Source of the DNA: Soonwooa sp.
GTDB lineage: Bacteria > Bacteroidota > Bacteroidia > Flavobacteriales > Weeksellaceae
Direction: 5' to 3'
Assembly: GCF_030151385.1 (NCBI RefSeq)
Contig: NZ_JASLDS010000026.1
Coordinates: 62,001 to 126,000 of the forward strand
Length of the DNA: 64,000 bases
In this document: positions 16,815-26,049 of the stretch, one piece after another
Layout: every line of letters starts with the position of its first letter
Position numbering within the stretch: position 1 is the stretch's first letter
The notes under the pieces: model-generated
What the model was told of the DNA's origin: nothing
Databases searched by the model: none
Seen by the model: the letters and a program-made list of their open reading frames with translations, nothing else
Program-made: the position numbers and the translations under genes

Positions 16815-17789
16815 CTAAACCATCACAACCAAGCGCTTTCCAGCTTCAATATTCATATCCCAAACTTTTTCAATATCCTTTAAATCTGTTTGATGGGTTT
16901 CTATTTTCAAAACACCATTGGCAGCCAGTTGAAACATTTCGGGCAAAATTTCGGTAATCAGCAATTGCATTTCATGGCGGCTCCAACTTCCCAATCCCGA
17001 CCCAGAAATCTGAATATTAGTTCCTCTTAAAATAGAAGATGATAAATTGATGCTATCATTAATCATTCCGCCGACTGTCACATATCGTGTATGGTGCGAA
17101 AAGCTTCCATCTCCCTTCAACGCAGCCAAAATAGATTCGGCACTGTTGCCCCAAAGGTAATCAATAACGATGTCGATAGGTGTTTCTTTGTGAAGTGCTT
17201 TTACTTTTTTAATAAATTCCTCGTTACCGATATGCAAAGAGATTATTTCATCAGCGCCCAAAGCTAATAATTCTTGCAAAACTTTTTCATTTCTGCCCGT
17301 CGCAATAATCTTTTTTGCACCATAGTGTTTGGAAATTTGTACCGCAAGCTTACCTGTAACGCCGGTTGCACCGTTAATTATCACCGTTTCTCCCTTTTGC
17401 AACTGAGCTCTGAAGCGCAATGCCATCGCAGAACCCATCACTGCATTGGGAAGCGCAGAAGCGGTTGCATCATCTATATTTTTAGGCAAAATCACCATTT
17501 TATCTTTGGCTACAATGGCTTGCTCTGCCAGCATTCCGCTTATTCCTATTCCGTAAATTTTAGTACCGTCAGCCAAAATGCCAACGCCATCTCCGCCAAC
17601 AACTTTTGGTTTTTGTTCTTCATTTATTGTTGAATAATGCTGACCACTTGCCCGCATTTTGTCTAAATTTTTAATAGCGCAAGCCTTAATAGAAACTAAA
17701 ACATCGTTATCTCCACTAATATTTGGTTCTTCGAAATCTTCAACGAATTTTGGTAATTCACCTTTTTTAAATACTACTGCTGCTTTCAT
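16815..17789 (-). CDS. NADPH:quinone reductase-like MDR-family protein
   Basis: 324 residues from ATG at 17789 (MKAAVVFKKGELPKFVEDFE); a longer frame begins at 17816. It has a GroES-like N-terminal half and a Rossmann domain with INGATGVTGKLAVQISKHYG, the usual cofactor motif of zeta-crystallin/quinone reductases. The Cys/His set of zinc alcohol dehydrogenases is not seen. It probably reduces quinones or enones with NADPH in the cytoplasm. The Crp-family gene 17865-18440 lies 75 bases upstream on the same strand and is its likely regulator. Confidence 0.87.
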   Translation of the reverse strand: MKAAVVFKKGELPKFVEDFEEPNISGDNDVLVSIKACAIKNLDKMRASGQHYSTINEEQKPKVVGGDGVGILADGTKIYGIGISGMLAEQAIVAKDKMVILPKNIDDATASALPNAVMGSAMALRFRAQLQKGETVIINGATGVTGKLAVQISKHYGAKKIIATGRNEKVLQELLALGADEIISLHIGNEEFIKKVKALHKETPIDIVIDYLWGNSAESILAALKGDGSFSHHTRYVTVGGMINDSINLSSSILRGTNIQISGSGLGSWSRHEMQLLITEILPEMFQLAANGVLKIETHQTDLKDIEKVWDMNIEAGKRLVVMV

Positions 17790-17864
17790 AATAGATTGTT
17801 TTAAAATTTTAAACAAAATTACAATCAGAGCTAAAAGCCAAGCGATAACATTTGTTACTAAAAA

Positions 17865-18440
17865 CTATTTCTTTTTAATCAGTTTATTTTTAATCCTGCT
17901 AAGATGCACCGACGAAATGCCAAGATAGGAAGCGATATAATGCTGTGGTACACGTTTTATAATTTGAGGTCTTTCTTTCATTAAATTAAGGTAACGCTTC
18001 TCTGGTGTATCTTTTATCGTGGAGAAAAAGTAGTTCATATAATCGAAAGTCCGCTGAAATATTTTATCAATATACATATCCCTCAAATACGGGATTTCTT
18101 TTACTTCGGAAAGAATTCTATCCAAATCCTTATTGTGTATCCACCAAATCACACAAGGTTCTACCGTTTCTATATGAACCACACTCGGCATGTTTTTGAA
18201 AAAACTTTCCAAAGAGCCCACCGCCTCCTTTTCAAAGAAAAACTGCAACGTAACTTCTTTTCCATCGTTATTAAACCAAACCCGAATGCAACCTTTTTCG
18301 ATGATAAACATCTTTTTGGCAATTTCATTTTCCTGCAAAAGAATTGTTCTCGGCGCTACCTCAATTTTATGGAAACATGAAAAATAATCATTCCATTGCT
18401 GGTCTGTTAGTTGTAATTTTTGTTTTAATTCTTCAAACAT
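17865..18440 (-). CDS. Crp/Fnr-family transcription regulator
   Basis: 191 residues from ATG at 18440 (MFEELKQKLQLTDQQWNDYF); a longer frame to 18515 would run into the repeat and is unlikely. The beta-roll contains LLQENEIAKKMFIIEKGCIRVWF and a C-terminal helix-turn-helix reads QHYIASYLGISSVHLSRIKN, the common flavobacterial Crp type. No iron-sulfur Cys set is present. It is the right-hand terminal gene of the inserted block and precedes the quinone-reductase-like gene. Confidence 0.9.
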   Translation of the reverse strand: MFEELKQKLQLTDQQWNDYFSCFHKIEVAPRTILLQENEIAKKMFIIEKGCIRVWFNNDGKEVTLQFFFEKEAVGSLESFFKNMPSVVHIETVEPCVIWWIHNKDLDRILSEVKEIPYLRDMYIDKIFQRTFDYMNYFFSTIKDTPEKRYLNLMKERPQIIKRVPQHYIASYLGISSVHLSRIKNKLIKKK

Positions 18441-18513
18441 TCGCCAATTATTAGGTTTGAGTAAAATTACAATTTTAAATGAATGACAAATAAGAAAGAT
18501 GATGTAGTTTAAC

Positions 18514-18604
18514 AATCAAAAAATTATCTGGCGTTTCGCCCAAAGAACTTTCCAAAAACGAAAACGACCGATTTTTACAATTCTTAGTTTATTCGGCGAA
18601 ATAA
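18514..18604 (+). pseudogene. 3' remnant of the araC gene
   Basis: The last 30 codons and the stop of the AraC regulator (intact at 5493-6248) recur here with three synonymous changes, without any start or the rest of the gene. The intact monooxygenase follows after 21 bases, as in the ancestral arrangement. Confidence 0.92.
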
Positions 18605-18716
18605 CTTTGCAGAAAAATAAATCAAATGTTATTATCAAATAAAAAAGTTGCCATCATTGGTGGCGGTCCTGCGGGATTGACTTTAGCAAAATTATTAGTG
18701 TTGAAAGGCGTTGACG
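18514..18716 (+). repeat. right copy of the 203-bp direct repeat flanking the iron block
   Basis: It matches 6158-6360 with 11 substitutions and no gaps. It begins abruptly at 18514, where the left neighbour sequence is unrelated. The two copies are offset by 12,356 bases, and the unique DNA between them is 12,153 bp (6361-18513). Confidence 0.95.
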
Positions 18717-19783
18717 TGAAAGTCTACGAAAGAGATACCGACCGAAATGCTCGTGTGCAAGGTTCCCCTTTGGATTTACACGACGAATCGGGTTTGGCAG
18801 CGCTCCGAAAAGCGGGATTGCTGGAGGAATTCAAGAATAGTTTTATGGCTGGCGCCGACCGAATGCAGATTATGAACGAAAAAGCTGAGATTTTCTACAG
18901 CGACCACGATCATAAAGTTTTGGAGGATTTTGGAGCTGAACATTTTCGACCAGAAATTGACCGCGGTGTGCTGCGTCAGATTTTATTAAACGCTTTGCCA
19001 GAAGATGTTGTGGTTTGGGATAGTTATTTTATTTCAATGGAAAAAGATGGCGAAGGTTTGCTTTTAAAATTCAAAAATAGAAAACCTGAATATGCCGATT
19101 TGGTGATTGCTGCAGATGGAGCGAATTCTAAAATTCGTCCGTATGTAACGGATATCAAAGCTTTTTATTCGGGAATTACGATGCTGGAAGGTACTATTTA
19201 CGATGCCGAAAATAAAGCACCAAATATTTTCAAACTTTTGAAAGGTGGTAAAATCATGGCTTTTGGCGATAATCAAAATATCTTGATGGGACAAAAAGGA
19301 AATGGCGAAATCGGTTTTTATGCCAGCATTCGAGTGGATGAAAATTGGTCTTTGGAAAATGGTTTAGATTATAAAAATAATGCACAATTGTTAAATTGGT
19401 TCCAAGCAACTTATCCCGATTGGTCAATTATTTGGGAAGAATTGTTTACGAGCGCTGAGTATTTTGTTCCGCGACCAATCTATTGTATGCCTTTCGACCA
19501 AAACTGGGAAAGTCGAGCTAATTTAACTTTGATGGGCGATGCTGCGCACGTGATGCCGCCATTTGCTGGCGAAGGTGTAAACATGGCGATGCTTGATGCT
19601 TTAGAATTAAGCGAAGCGTTGACTTCTGACGAATTTTCGAATACTAAAGATGCTATCAAACATTACGAAATCAATATGCGCAAAAGAGCTTCGGAAATTG
19701 CAAAAGAGTCTTTAGAAAATGGTGACAGAATGCATGCTTCAGATGCTTTGGAAACGATGCTTTCGTTTTTTCAAGGGCATTGA
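18626..19783 (+). CDS. FAD-dependent monooxygenase, Tet(X)-like
   Basis: 385 residues. The N-terminal dinucleotide-binding motif VAIIGGGPAGLTLAKLL and the acidic end YERDTDRNARVQG are followed by PLDLH, and the second FAD motif LTLMGDAAHVMPPFAGEGVN lies near residue 300. From memory the order and spacing match the tetracycline-inactivating flavin monooxygenase Tet(X), but identity is clearly well below that of true Tet(X) variants, so a role in resistance should not be assumed. It was formerly paired with the AraC regulator now 12 kb away. The start and 29 following codons are duplicated at 6270. Confidence 0.9.
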   Translation: MLLSNKKVAIIGGGPAGLTLAKLLVLKGVDVKVYERDTDRNARVQGSPLDLHDESGLAALRKAGLLEEFKNSFMAGADRMQIMNEKAEIFYSDHDHKVLEDFGAEHFRPEIDRGVLRQILLNALPEDVVVWDSYFISMEKDGEGLLLKFKNRKPEYADLVIAADGANSKIRPYVTDIKAFYSGITMLEGTIYDAENKAPNIFKLLKGGKIMAFGDNQNILMGQKGNGEIGFYASIRVDENWSLENGLDYKNNAQLLNWFQATYPDWSIIWEELFTSAEYFVPRPIYCMPFDQNWESRANLTLMGDAAHVMPPFAGEGVNMAMLDALELSEALTSDEFSNTKDAIKHYEINMRKRASEIAKESLENGDRMHASDALETMLSFFQGH

Positions 19784-19890
19784 TTTATTTGCAAATAATT
19801 GGGTTTAAATAAATTTGCTTGACTTAAAGGACAAAAAATTATCTTTGAATAATTGTTTTAAACATATCAAAAAATTAAGTCACTAAAACC

Positions 19891-20283
19891 GTGAAGTTAA
19901 CTTTTCAAAGCTATCCTACAAAGGTCAAAATTTTGCTTTCCGCAATGCTATTCGGTTTTGCGATTGGTACAACGACGCATATTTTTGACTTATTAAATAA
20001 CGGTTGGATATTAAATCCCGAAGTTCCAAAATGGAAAAATACCTTTTGGGTTTCGCTGACTTTTTTGGACTTTTTAGTTGTTGTTTTACTTTTAACAAAA
20101 CTAAAATTGGGACTTTTGTTGGGCAATATCATTGTTATTACAGATGTTTTGATAAACACCAACTTTTTAAAATTCGACAGACTTGGCTACGATGACGATT
20201 ACAAAATTTATCTACAAGTTGTTTTTGCGATTTATGTGATTGTTGCAAGCGTTTTTATTTTCCGAAATTATCTAAAATCTTAA
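19891..20283 (+). CDS. four-helix membrane protein of unknown function
   Basis: 130 residues starting with GTG at 19891 (MKLTFQSYPTKVKILLSAML). Four hydrophobic segments are evident, near residues 13-30, 50-68, 70-88 and 107-125, with a short charged loop DRLGYDDDYK before the last. It resembles small flavobacterial integral membrane proteins of unknown role. A strong terminator follows, so it is probably transcribed alone or with the monooxygenase 107 bases upstream. Confidence 0.75.
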   Translation: MKLTFQSYPTKVKILLSAMLFGFAIGTTTHIFDLLNNGWILNPEVPKWKNTFWVSLTFLDFLVVVLLLTKLKLGLLLGNIIVITDVLINTNFLKFDRLGYDDDYKIYLQVVFAIYVIVASVFIFRNYLKS

Positions 20284-20288
20284 AAACC

Positions 20289-20327
20289 AAAAAACCTACA
20301 AAGCGTCGTATTTTGTAGGTTTTTTTT
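20289..20327 (+). terminator. Rho-independent terminator
   Basis: The stem AAAACCTACAAA pairs with TTTTGTAGGTTTT and is followed by a run of T. It begins 6 bases after the membrane-protein stop. Confidence 0.9.
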
Positions 20328-20370
20328 AGGTTTATAAATTTCGAATTGAATGATTAATGATATTAAAAAA

Positions 20371-20520
20371 CGCAAAGGCGCAAATCTTTGAATCATAACA
20401 AATCTTATTAAGGCGCAAGAAAATCAAAGATTTTCATTTTTTGCAAGTTCAATTTATCGACGATAAATTCTTTGCGCCTTAGAAAAAATATAGTTTTTAC
20501 AAATCATTAGCGCCTTTGCG
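20371..20520. repeat. nested inverted repeat of the CGCAAAGGCGC family
   Basis: Outer arms CGCAAAGGCGC (20371-20381) and GCGCCTTTGCG (20510-20520) are exact inverted repeats. Inner arms AAGGCGCAAGAA (from 20410) and TTCTTTGCGCCTT (from 20468) pair again, and a 19-base palindrome AATTTATCGACGATAAATT sits at 20451-20469. There is no coding capacity. A shorter relative is at 13615-13688. Elements with these words are scattered in many flavobacterial genomes. Confidence 0.7.
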
Positions 20521-20549
20521 ATGTTAAATATTTTACAAAAATTCAAATT

Positions 20550-21818
20550 CTAAAACTCGATATCCCAAATTCCGGTTTTGCGTTCGAGGTCGATAAGCGC
20601 TTTTGCGTTGTCGGCAAGAAGCTGGAAGTAGTTTTGGCGCGTTTCGTTGTAGGTACGTTGTGCGTTTAGAACTTCCAAAATCGAGCTTTCACCGCGTTTG
20701 TAACCGTAGGTAATTCCCTCCAAAATACTTTTAGCATCAGCCAACATTCCGTTGTGGTATTGCTTTAGTTGCTTTTGCGTCGCCTGATATTGTTGGTAGG
20801 CTTGGGTTACTTCGGCACGAATACTTTTTTCGGCTTGTTGGTATTCGATTTCGGCTTGCGAATTTGCCATTTCTGCAATTTTGAGGTCGGCATTTCTTTT
20901 ATTCGAAAACTTTAGAGGAATACTAACACCCAACTGAGCAGCATTTACGGCAGGTGATGGCGCAATATCGTTGGTCGCTGTCGTGTTGTGAGACATCCCA
21001 GCGGTTAATCCCAAATCGATTTTGCGATTGGCTTTTTCCAAGTTGATTTGGCTTTGCGTCACTTTGGTATTTTGTTTTGCAGCCAAAAGGTCTGCACGAG
21101 TATTCAAAGCTTGTGTAATTAAATCATCAAGGTTAAAATCTCGGTTAAAACTTTCAAAATTTCCCTCCACATCTGCGGGAGCCGCGTCGCTTCCTAAGAA
21201 AACAGACAATCCTGTAATCGCTTGTTGGGCATCGCTTTCGGCTTGGTAAACATCGTTGAGTAGGGAAGAAGCTTCTAATTTACTTTGCTTCGACGTTACC
21301 AAAGAAATTGCACCAAATTTATAACGGATACTATCGGATTTTGCCAGCTGATTCATGTTTTTGTAAGAATCTTTTTGAACATCCAAAAGTGATTTTGCCT
21401 TTAGAGCATCAACATAACTGGAAGTCGCATCAGCACGAAGATTTCTGAAGAAATCCTCTAACTGAATTTTAGACAATTCCGAATTATTTCTTGCCAAATC
21501 GATTCTGGCTTTTCTTTTTCCACCCATTTCCAAAGTCCAGCCGATGTTTCCGCCGATGGTGTAACCCATTTGACGATTAATTCCGTTGTCGCTGCCGTCC
21601 AAACCCAATTGCGGGTCTGGGAACATACTTGCCGTTCGTATTGCGGCTTCGGACATGCTAACGTTGTATTTTTGTGCGGCGTAAGAAAGGTTTTTGCTGC
21701 CTACCTGATTCAGGAATTCCTGAAAAGTGAGGCTTTCGTTTTGTTGCCCTTTAACCCCAAAAATTGAGGTGGCAAAAAGGGCAATTCCTGCGATATAATG
21801 TTGAATATTAAGCTTCAT
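20550..21818 (-). CDS. TolC-like outer-membrane factor of a heavy-metal RND pump (CzcC type)
   Basis: 422 residues from ATG at 21818 (MKLNIQHYIAGIALFATSIF); a TTG three codons upstream is less likely. A signal peptide is followed by two TolC repeats, each with long coiled-coil regions (for instance KSLLDVQKDSYKNMNQLAKS and AEMANSQAEIEYQQAEKSIR). It forms the outer-membrane channel for the CzcA-like pump, overlapping its 3' end by 11 bases and so translationally coupled. Confidence 0.93.
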   Translation of the reverse strand: MKLNIQHYIAGIALFATSIFGVKGQQNESLTFQEFLNQVGSKNLSYAAQKYNVSMSEAAIRTASMFPDPQLGLDGSDNGINRQMGYTIGGNIGWTLEMGGKRKARIDLARNNSELSKIQLEDFFRNLRADATSSYVDALKAKSLLDVQKDSYKNMNQLAKSDSIRYKFGAISLVTSKQSKLEASSLLNDVYQAESDAQQAITGLSVFLGSDAAPADVEGNFESFNRDFNLDDLITQALNTRADLLAAKQNTKVTQSQINLEKANRKIDLGLTAGMSHNTTATNDIAPSPAVNAAQLGVSIPLKFSNKRNADLKIAEMANSQAEIEYQQAEKSIRAEVTQAYQQYQATQKQLKQYHNGMLADAKSILEGITYGYKRGESSILEVLNAQRTYNETRQNYFQLLADNAKALIDLERKTGIWDIEF

Positions 21819-24800
21819 GAGTTTCAATTTTTTTATTTCCGAATTTGCGCTCTATCATATAATACAAAGCTGGTAGAACAAATAAGGTTAAAACCGTCGA
21901 GAACATCAGTCCATACACGATTACGGTTGCCAAAGGACGTTGAACATCCGAGCCGATTCCTGTTGCCAATGACGCTGGAAACAATCCGATAACGGCAACG
22001 GTTGCAGTCATCAAAACTGGTCGGAAACGGTCGTGAGCACCTTTGGTAACGGCTTCTTTGAGGTCAACTCCTTTTTTGCGCAAATCGTTGATATGCGAAA
22101 TCATAATCACTCCATTTTGGATGGCAACGCCGAAGAGTGCGATGAATCCTACTGCCGAAGAAACGTTGAGCGTCATTCCGCGGACATTAAGCGCTAACAT
22201 TCCGCCAAATAATGCTAAAGGAACGATGGACATCAAAACGCTTGCTTGTTTTACATCCCCAAAAGCGCCATATAAAAGCAAGAACATAATTGCCAACGCC
22301 AGCGGCACGATGAATGCCAAGTGCGAATATGCACGGTTTTGGTTTTCAAATTGTCCACCCCATTTGATGTGGTACTTCTCGTGGTCGTACTTCACATCAT
22401 TTTCGATTTTTGCTTGTGCTTCTTTTAGGAACGATGAAAGGTCGCGGTCTCTAAGGTTTAGTTTTACCGTTAAATGACGCTTGTTCATCTCTCTGGTAAT
22501 CGTACTTTCACCAGTTGTTAATTTAACTTCGGCAACTTGCGAAAGCGGAATTTTTGCTCCCGAAGCAGACGTCAACATTAGACTTCCAATTTTGTCTGGC
22601 GTATCGCGGCTATCCTCGGTGTATCGGCAAGAAATGTCATAAACTTTGTTCCCGATAAAGATTTGAGAAATCGCTTTTCCTCCCAAGGCAACCTCGATAA
22701 GGTCTGCAACATCCGAAACATTTAATCCATATTGCGCCACTTTATCACGGTCAGCGATGATTTGCAACTGTGGCAATGGCGGTTCTTGGTCAATTGCTAA
22801 ATCGGCAGAACCAGGCGTTTTCTCCAAGGTTTTCATCACGCTTTCCGCAATTCTACGGGTTTCTTTGAAATCGTCACCGTAAACTTTCACCACCAATTCA
22901 CTGTGTGCACCAGAAATTTTATCCATTACACCATCAATCATCGGTTGCGAGAAACCTACCGTGAAACCTGGCATTTTCTTGTATTCGGCATCCAGTTCTT
23001 TAATTAAATCCGCTTTCTTTTTGCCTGCTGGCCATTCTTTATAAGGTTTTAAACCTACGGAAACTTCGAAGTGAGAAGCTGTCCAAGGGTCGGTTCCGTC
23101 GTCGTTTCGTCCCGCTTGTACCATCATGTAAGTGATTTCTTGATGCTTCATCGTCGTTTCGCGAAGTGCGTCACTCATTTCTTTTGCTTTTGCTAAAGAG
23201 ATTCCTGGCGGCAACTGAACTTGAAGCCAGATAGAACCTTCATCCAATTCGGGCAAGAAGTCTTTTCCAACCGTGAATGACAGAATTCCAGCAGCAGCAA
23301 GAACTATACTTAAAGGAAGAATAATCTTCTTTGGGCGTTGCATGATTTTTTCAATGCGTTTTCCGTAAGAATTACTCAGCCTTTCAAGCCATTTGTTATG
23401 ATATAATTTTTGAGGTTTTCGGTAAATAACATACGCGATACCTGGAATTAAAAGCAAAGCCACAGCCAACGCACCAAACAAAGCATAACCAACCGTGAAA
23501 GCCATTGGCGTGAAGAGTTTCTTTTCTACTCTTTCGAACGCGAATAACGGCATATAAGCGGTGATAATGATGATGGTTGAGAAGAAAACTGGTTTTGCCA
23601 CTTCAATCACACGTTGGGTAATTGTTTTTTCTTCCAAAGCCTCTTCTGGATTGTCTTCACGTTTTTTAAGAATGGTTTCCAGCATTACAATTGAGCCGTC
23701 CACGATGATACCAAAATCGATAGCACCCAAGGATAGCAAGTTGGCAGGAATATTGGTAAAACGCATCAAAATAAATGCAAACAACAAGGATAGCGGAATG
23801 GTAATCGCCACCAAAAGCGCGCCTCTCCAGCTTCCTAAAAACACGATTAACACTACGATTACAAGAACAATGCCTTCTGTCAACGTATGCGAAACGGTGT
23901 TAAGAGTAGTCTTCACCAAATCGGTTCTGTCCAAATAAGCATGAATGCGAACGCCTGGCGGAAGTATATCTTTGTTAAGCTCGTCAATCGCTTCATGAAC
24001 GCCTGTCAATACTTCGGACGGATTTTGTCCACGCAATAAAAGGACGATACCTTCAACACCTTCGGGAATATTTATTTTTCGGTCTGTGTAGCCTAAAATT
24101 CCCTTTCTTTCAAGGTTTCCATATTTTAGATTTCCAACATCATTTAAAAAAACGGGAACGCCATTTTGAGTTTTAACAACGATTTTTCCTAAATCATTTA
24201 AATCTTTAACCAAACCAATTCCACGGATAACGTAGGAAAGGTCGCCACGTGTCAGCATACTTCCGCCGGCGCTAAGGTTGTTTTTGGAAATGGTTTCGGT
24301 AACATCTGCAAGCGAAAGTCCGTATTGCTCCAATTTGTGCGGGTCTAATTCGATTTGAAACTGTGTGGTAATTCCACCAAAGTTGGTAACATCTGCAATC
24401 CCCGAAACTTGTTTAATCCTCGGAATAATCACGAAATTTTGTAAATCCGTTAATTCGCGGAGACTGTGGTTATCACTCTCGATAACGTAGCGATAAATCT
24501 CACCAATAGGCGATGTAAGCGGGTCTAAGCCTGGCTGAGCATTGTACGGAAGATTAACATCCGAAAGTCTTTCTTGGATACGTTGTCTCGCCCAATAATC
24601 GTCGATTCCATCATCAAAAACGATGGTAATAATTGAAAGACCAAACGTACTTTTGGAACGCATCACGTGCATCCCAGGAAGTCCATTTAGAGAGCGTTCC
24701 AACGGAATTGTGATTTGCTGTTCTACTTCTTCGGCGGCCAATCCAGGAACCTGCGTCACGACCTGCGAGGTAACGTCGGCAATGTCGGGATAGGCTTCCA

Positions 24801-24903
24801 CCGATAATTTGGTCCAGGAGTAATAGCCGAAAAACGCGAGCAACACGAAGAGTGCCAGCATCAGCCATCTTTTCTGTATAGAGATTGTAAGTAATTTTTT
24901 CAT
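21808..24903 (-). CDS. CzcA/CusA-family heavy-metal RND efflux pump
   Basis: 1031 residues, the usual length. Twelve membrane helices and two large periplasmic loops are visible. The fourth-helix signature LGAIDFGIIVDGSIVMLE has the acidic DFG-x-x-x-D motif of the group that exports divalent Co, Zn, Cd or Ni; Cu/Ag pumps lack this acidic set. It works with the adaptor 24946-26049 and the channel 20550-21818 as proton-driven export from periplasm to outside. The metal is inferred from the motif only. An OmpR/HisKA pair lies a few genes upstream. Confidence 0.95.
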   Translation of the reverse strand: MKKLLTISIQKRWLMLALFVLLAFFGYYSWTKLSVEAYPDIADVTSQVVTQVPGLAAEEVEQQITIPLERSLNGLPGMHVMRSKSTFGLSIITIVFDDGIDDYWARQRIQERLSDVNLPYNAQPGLDPLTSPIGEIYRYVIESDNHSLRELTDLQNFVIIPRIKQVSGIADVTNFGGITTQFQIELDPHKLEQYGLSLADVTETISKNNLSAGGSMLTRGDLSYVIRGIGLVKDLNDLGKIVVKTQNGVPVFLNDVGNLKYGNLERKGILGYTDRKINIPEGVEGIVLLLRGQNPSEVLTGVHEAIDELNKDILPPGVRIHAYLDRTDLVKTTLNTVSHTLTEGIVLVIVVLIVFLGSWRGALLVAITIPLSLLFAFILMRFTNIPANLLSLGAIDFGIIVDGSIVMLETILKKREDNPEEALEEKTITQRVIEVAKPVFFSTIIIITAYMPLFAFERVEKKLFTPMAFTVGYALFGALAVALLLIPGIAYVIYRKPQKLYHNKWLERLSNSYGKRIEKIMQRPKKIILPLSIVLAAAGILSFTVGKDFLPELDEGSIWLQVQLPPGISLAKAKEMSDALRETTMKHQEITYMMVQAGRNDDGTDPWTASHFEVSVGLKPYKEWPAGKKKADLIKELDAEYKKMPGFTVGFSQPMIDGVMDKISGAHSELVVKVYGDDFKETRRIAESVMKTLEKTPGSADLAIDQEPPLPQLQIIADRDKVAQYGLNVSDVADLIEVALGGKAISQIFIGNKVYDISCRYTEDSRDTPDKIGSLMLTSASGAKIPLSQVAEVKLTTGESTITREMNKRHLTVKLNLRDRDLSSFLKEAQAKIENDVKYDHEKYHIKWGGQFENQNRAYSHLAFIVPLALAIMFLLLYGAFGDVKQASVLMSIVPLALFGGMLALNVRGMTLNVSSAVGFIALFGVAIQNGVIMISHINDLRKKGVDLKEAVTKGAHDRFRPVLMTATVAVIGLFPASLATGIGSDVQRPLATVIVYGLMFSTVLTLFVLPALYYMIERKFGNKKIETHEA

Positions 24904-24945
24904 TTAAAAAAGTTTTTGTCAATCGAACAAAGCTTGAACAAAATT

Positions 24946-26049
24946 TTATTGCGCATCCAAAAGATAAATTCCACCTTCGGACATAATCACGTCGCCGTTT
25001 TGAAGTCCCGACGTCACTTTCACCGTTTTTTCGGTAGATTCGCCAGTGGTAATTTTGCGTTTTGTGTATTTATTTTTACCTGATTTTAACCAAACATATT
25101 GCTCGGAATCTTTTTGCATAATTGCGGTAACAGGAATTAAAATCGCCGTTTCTGGCGTTGTAGCGTAACTTACGGTAGCAAACATCCCAGGTTTTAACTT
25201 GCGATTTGGATTGTCGCATTCGATAAGGACTTTAAGACTTCGTGTTGCCTCGTCCACCATTTCGTCGATGTGATAGACTTTTCCAGTGATCTTGTTGTCT
25301 GGATAAGCGCTCACTTTTACCGAAACTTGGTCGTTGACATTAATGAAGCGAATATCCTTTTCTTTAACCTCGCCTGTAATCCAAACTTTAGACAGCTCGG
25401 CAATGATTACAACAGGCTCTGCATCGTCTTTTAGGTATTGTCCGTTCACGATTTTGTTGGACACAATTTCGCCCCTAATCGGTGCTCTCACGATAAGTGG
25501 ACTTCCCAAACCGCCGCCACGACTGTTGTAAACCTTCAAGGCAGAAGATGCGTTCGAAAGAGCTGTTTTTTTATTTTTAAAATCGGTTTCGGCTTCTTCC
25601 AATTCCTTCTGAATACCAACACCATGCTTCACCAAATCCTGCTGACGACGGTAGTTTTTCTCCGCCAACTGAACATCGTTAAGAGCATCCGTATAATCTT
25701 TTTGAACCGAAAAATAATCAGACGAAAGGATTTCGAAAATCGGACTTCCCTCGGAAACGGTCTGCCCCAATCTCACAAAAGATTTGGTAATTCGTCCCGA
25801 AAAAGGACTCGCAATTTCTGCGTAATGATTGGGAATTGCTTGTATAGTTCCAGCGGAAACGATGTCGTCGCTATGCGTCTGTTCGCCGATGGTTACGGTA
25901 GAAATTTTCTTCAAAATCGGGTTGTTGTCGGGAATGCTCACACTTCCGTCAACAAGTTTTAGGCTTTGCTCTTCCGTTGTTTCGGTTTTTTTGCCACCAC
26001 AAGCGCACAAAATTGCCAGCAATGAAAGGCTGAATAGTGTTTTTTTCAT
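24946..26049 (-). CDS. RND efflux periplasmic adaptor lipoprotein (CzcB type)
   Basis: 367 residues. The lipobox SLLAILCACGG at residues 8-18 marks a lipoprotein signal. A lipoyl-like hairpin lies around SPFSGRITKSFVRLGQTV and VRAPIRGEIVSNKIVNG, separated by a coiled-coil hairpin (DALNDVQLAEKNYRRQQDL), with a beta-barrel after it (GMFATVSYATTPETAILIPV). This is the membrane-fusion part linking CzcA to the TolC channel. It is first in the three-gene operon, so the promoter lies in 26050-26228. Confidence 0.93.
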   Translation of the reverse strand: MKKTLFSLSLLAILCACGGKKTETTEEQSLKLVDGSVSIPDNNPILKKISTVTIGEQTHSDDIVSAGTIQAIPNHYAEIASPFSGRITKSFVRLGQTVSEGSPIFEILSSDYFSVQKDYTDALNDVQLAEKNYRRQQDLVKHGVGIQKELEEAETDFKNKKTALSNASSALKVYNSRGGGLGSPLIVRAPIRGEIVSNKIVNGQYLKDDAEPVVIIAELSKVWITGEVKEKDIRFINVNDQVSVKVSAYPDNKITGKVYHIDEMVDEATRSLKVLIECDNPNRKLKPGMFATVSYATTPETAILIPVTAIMQKDSEQYVWLKSGKNKYTKRKITTGESTEKTVKVTSGLQNGDVIMSEGGIYLLDAQ

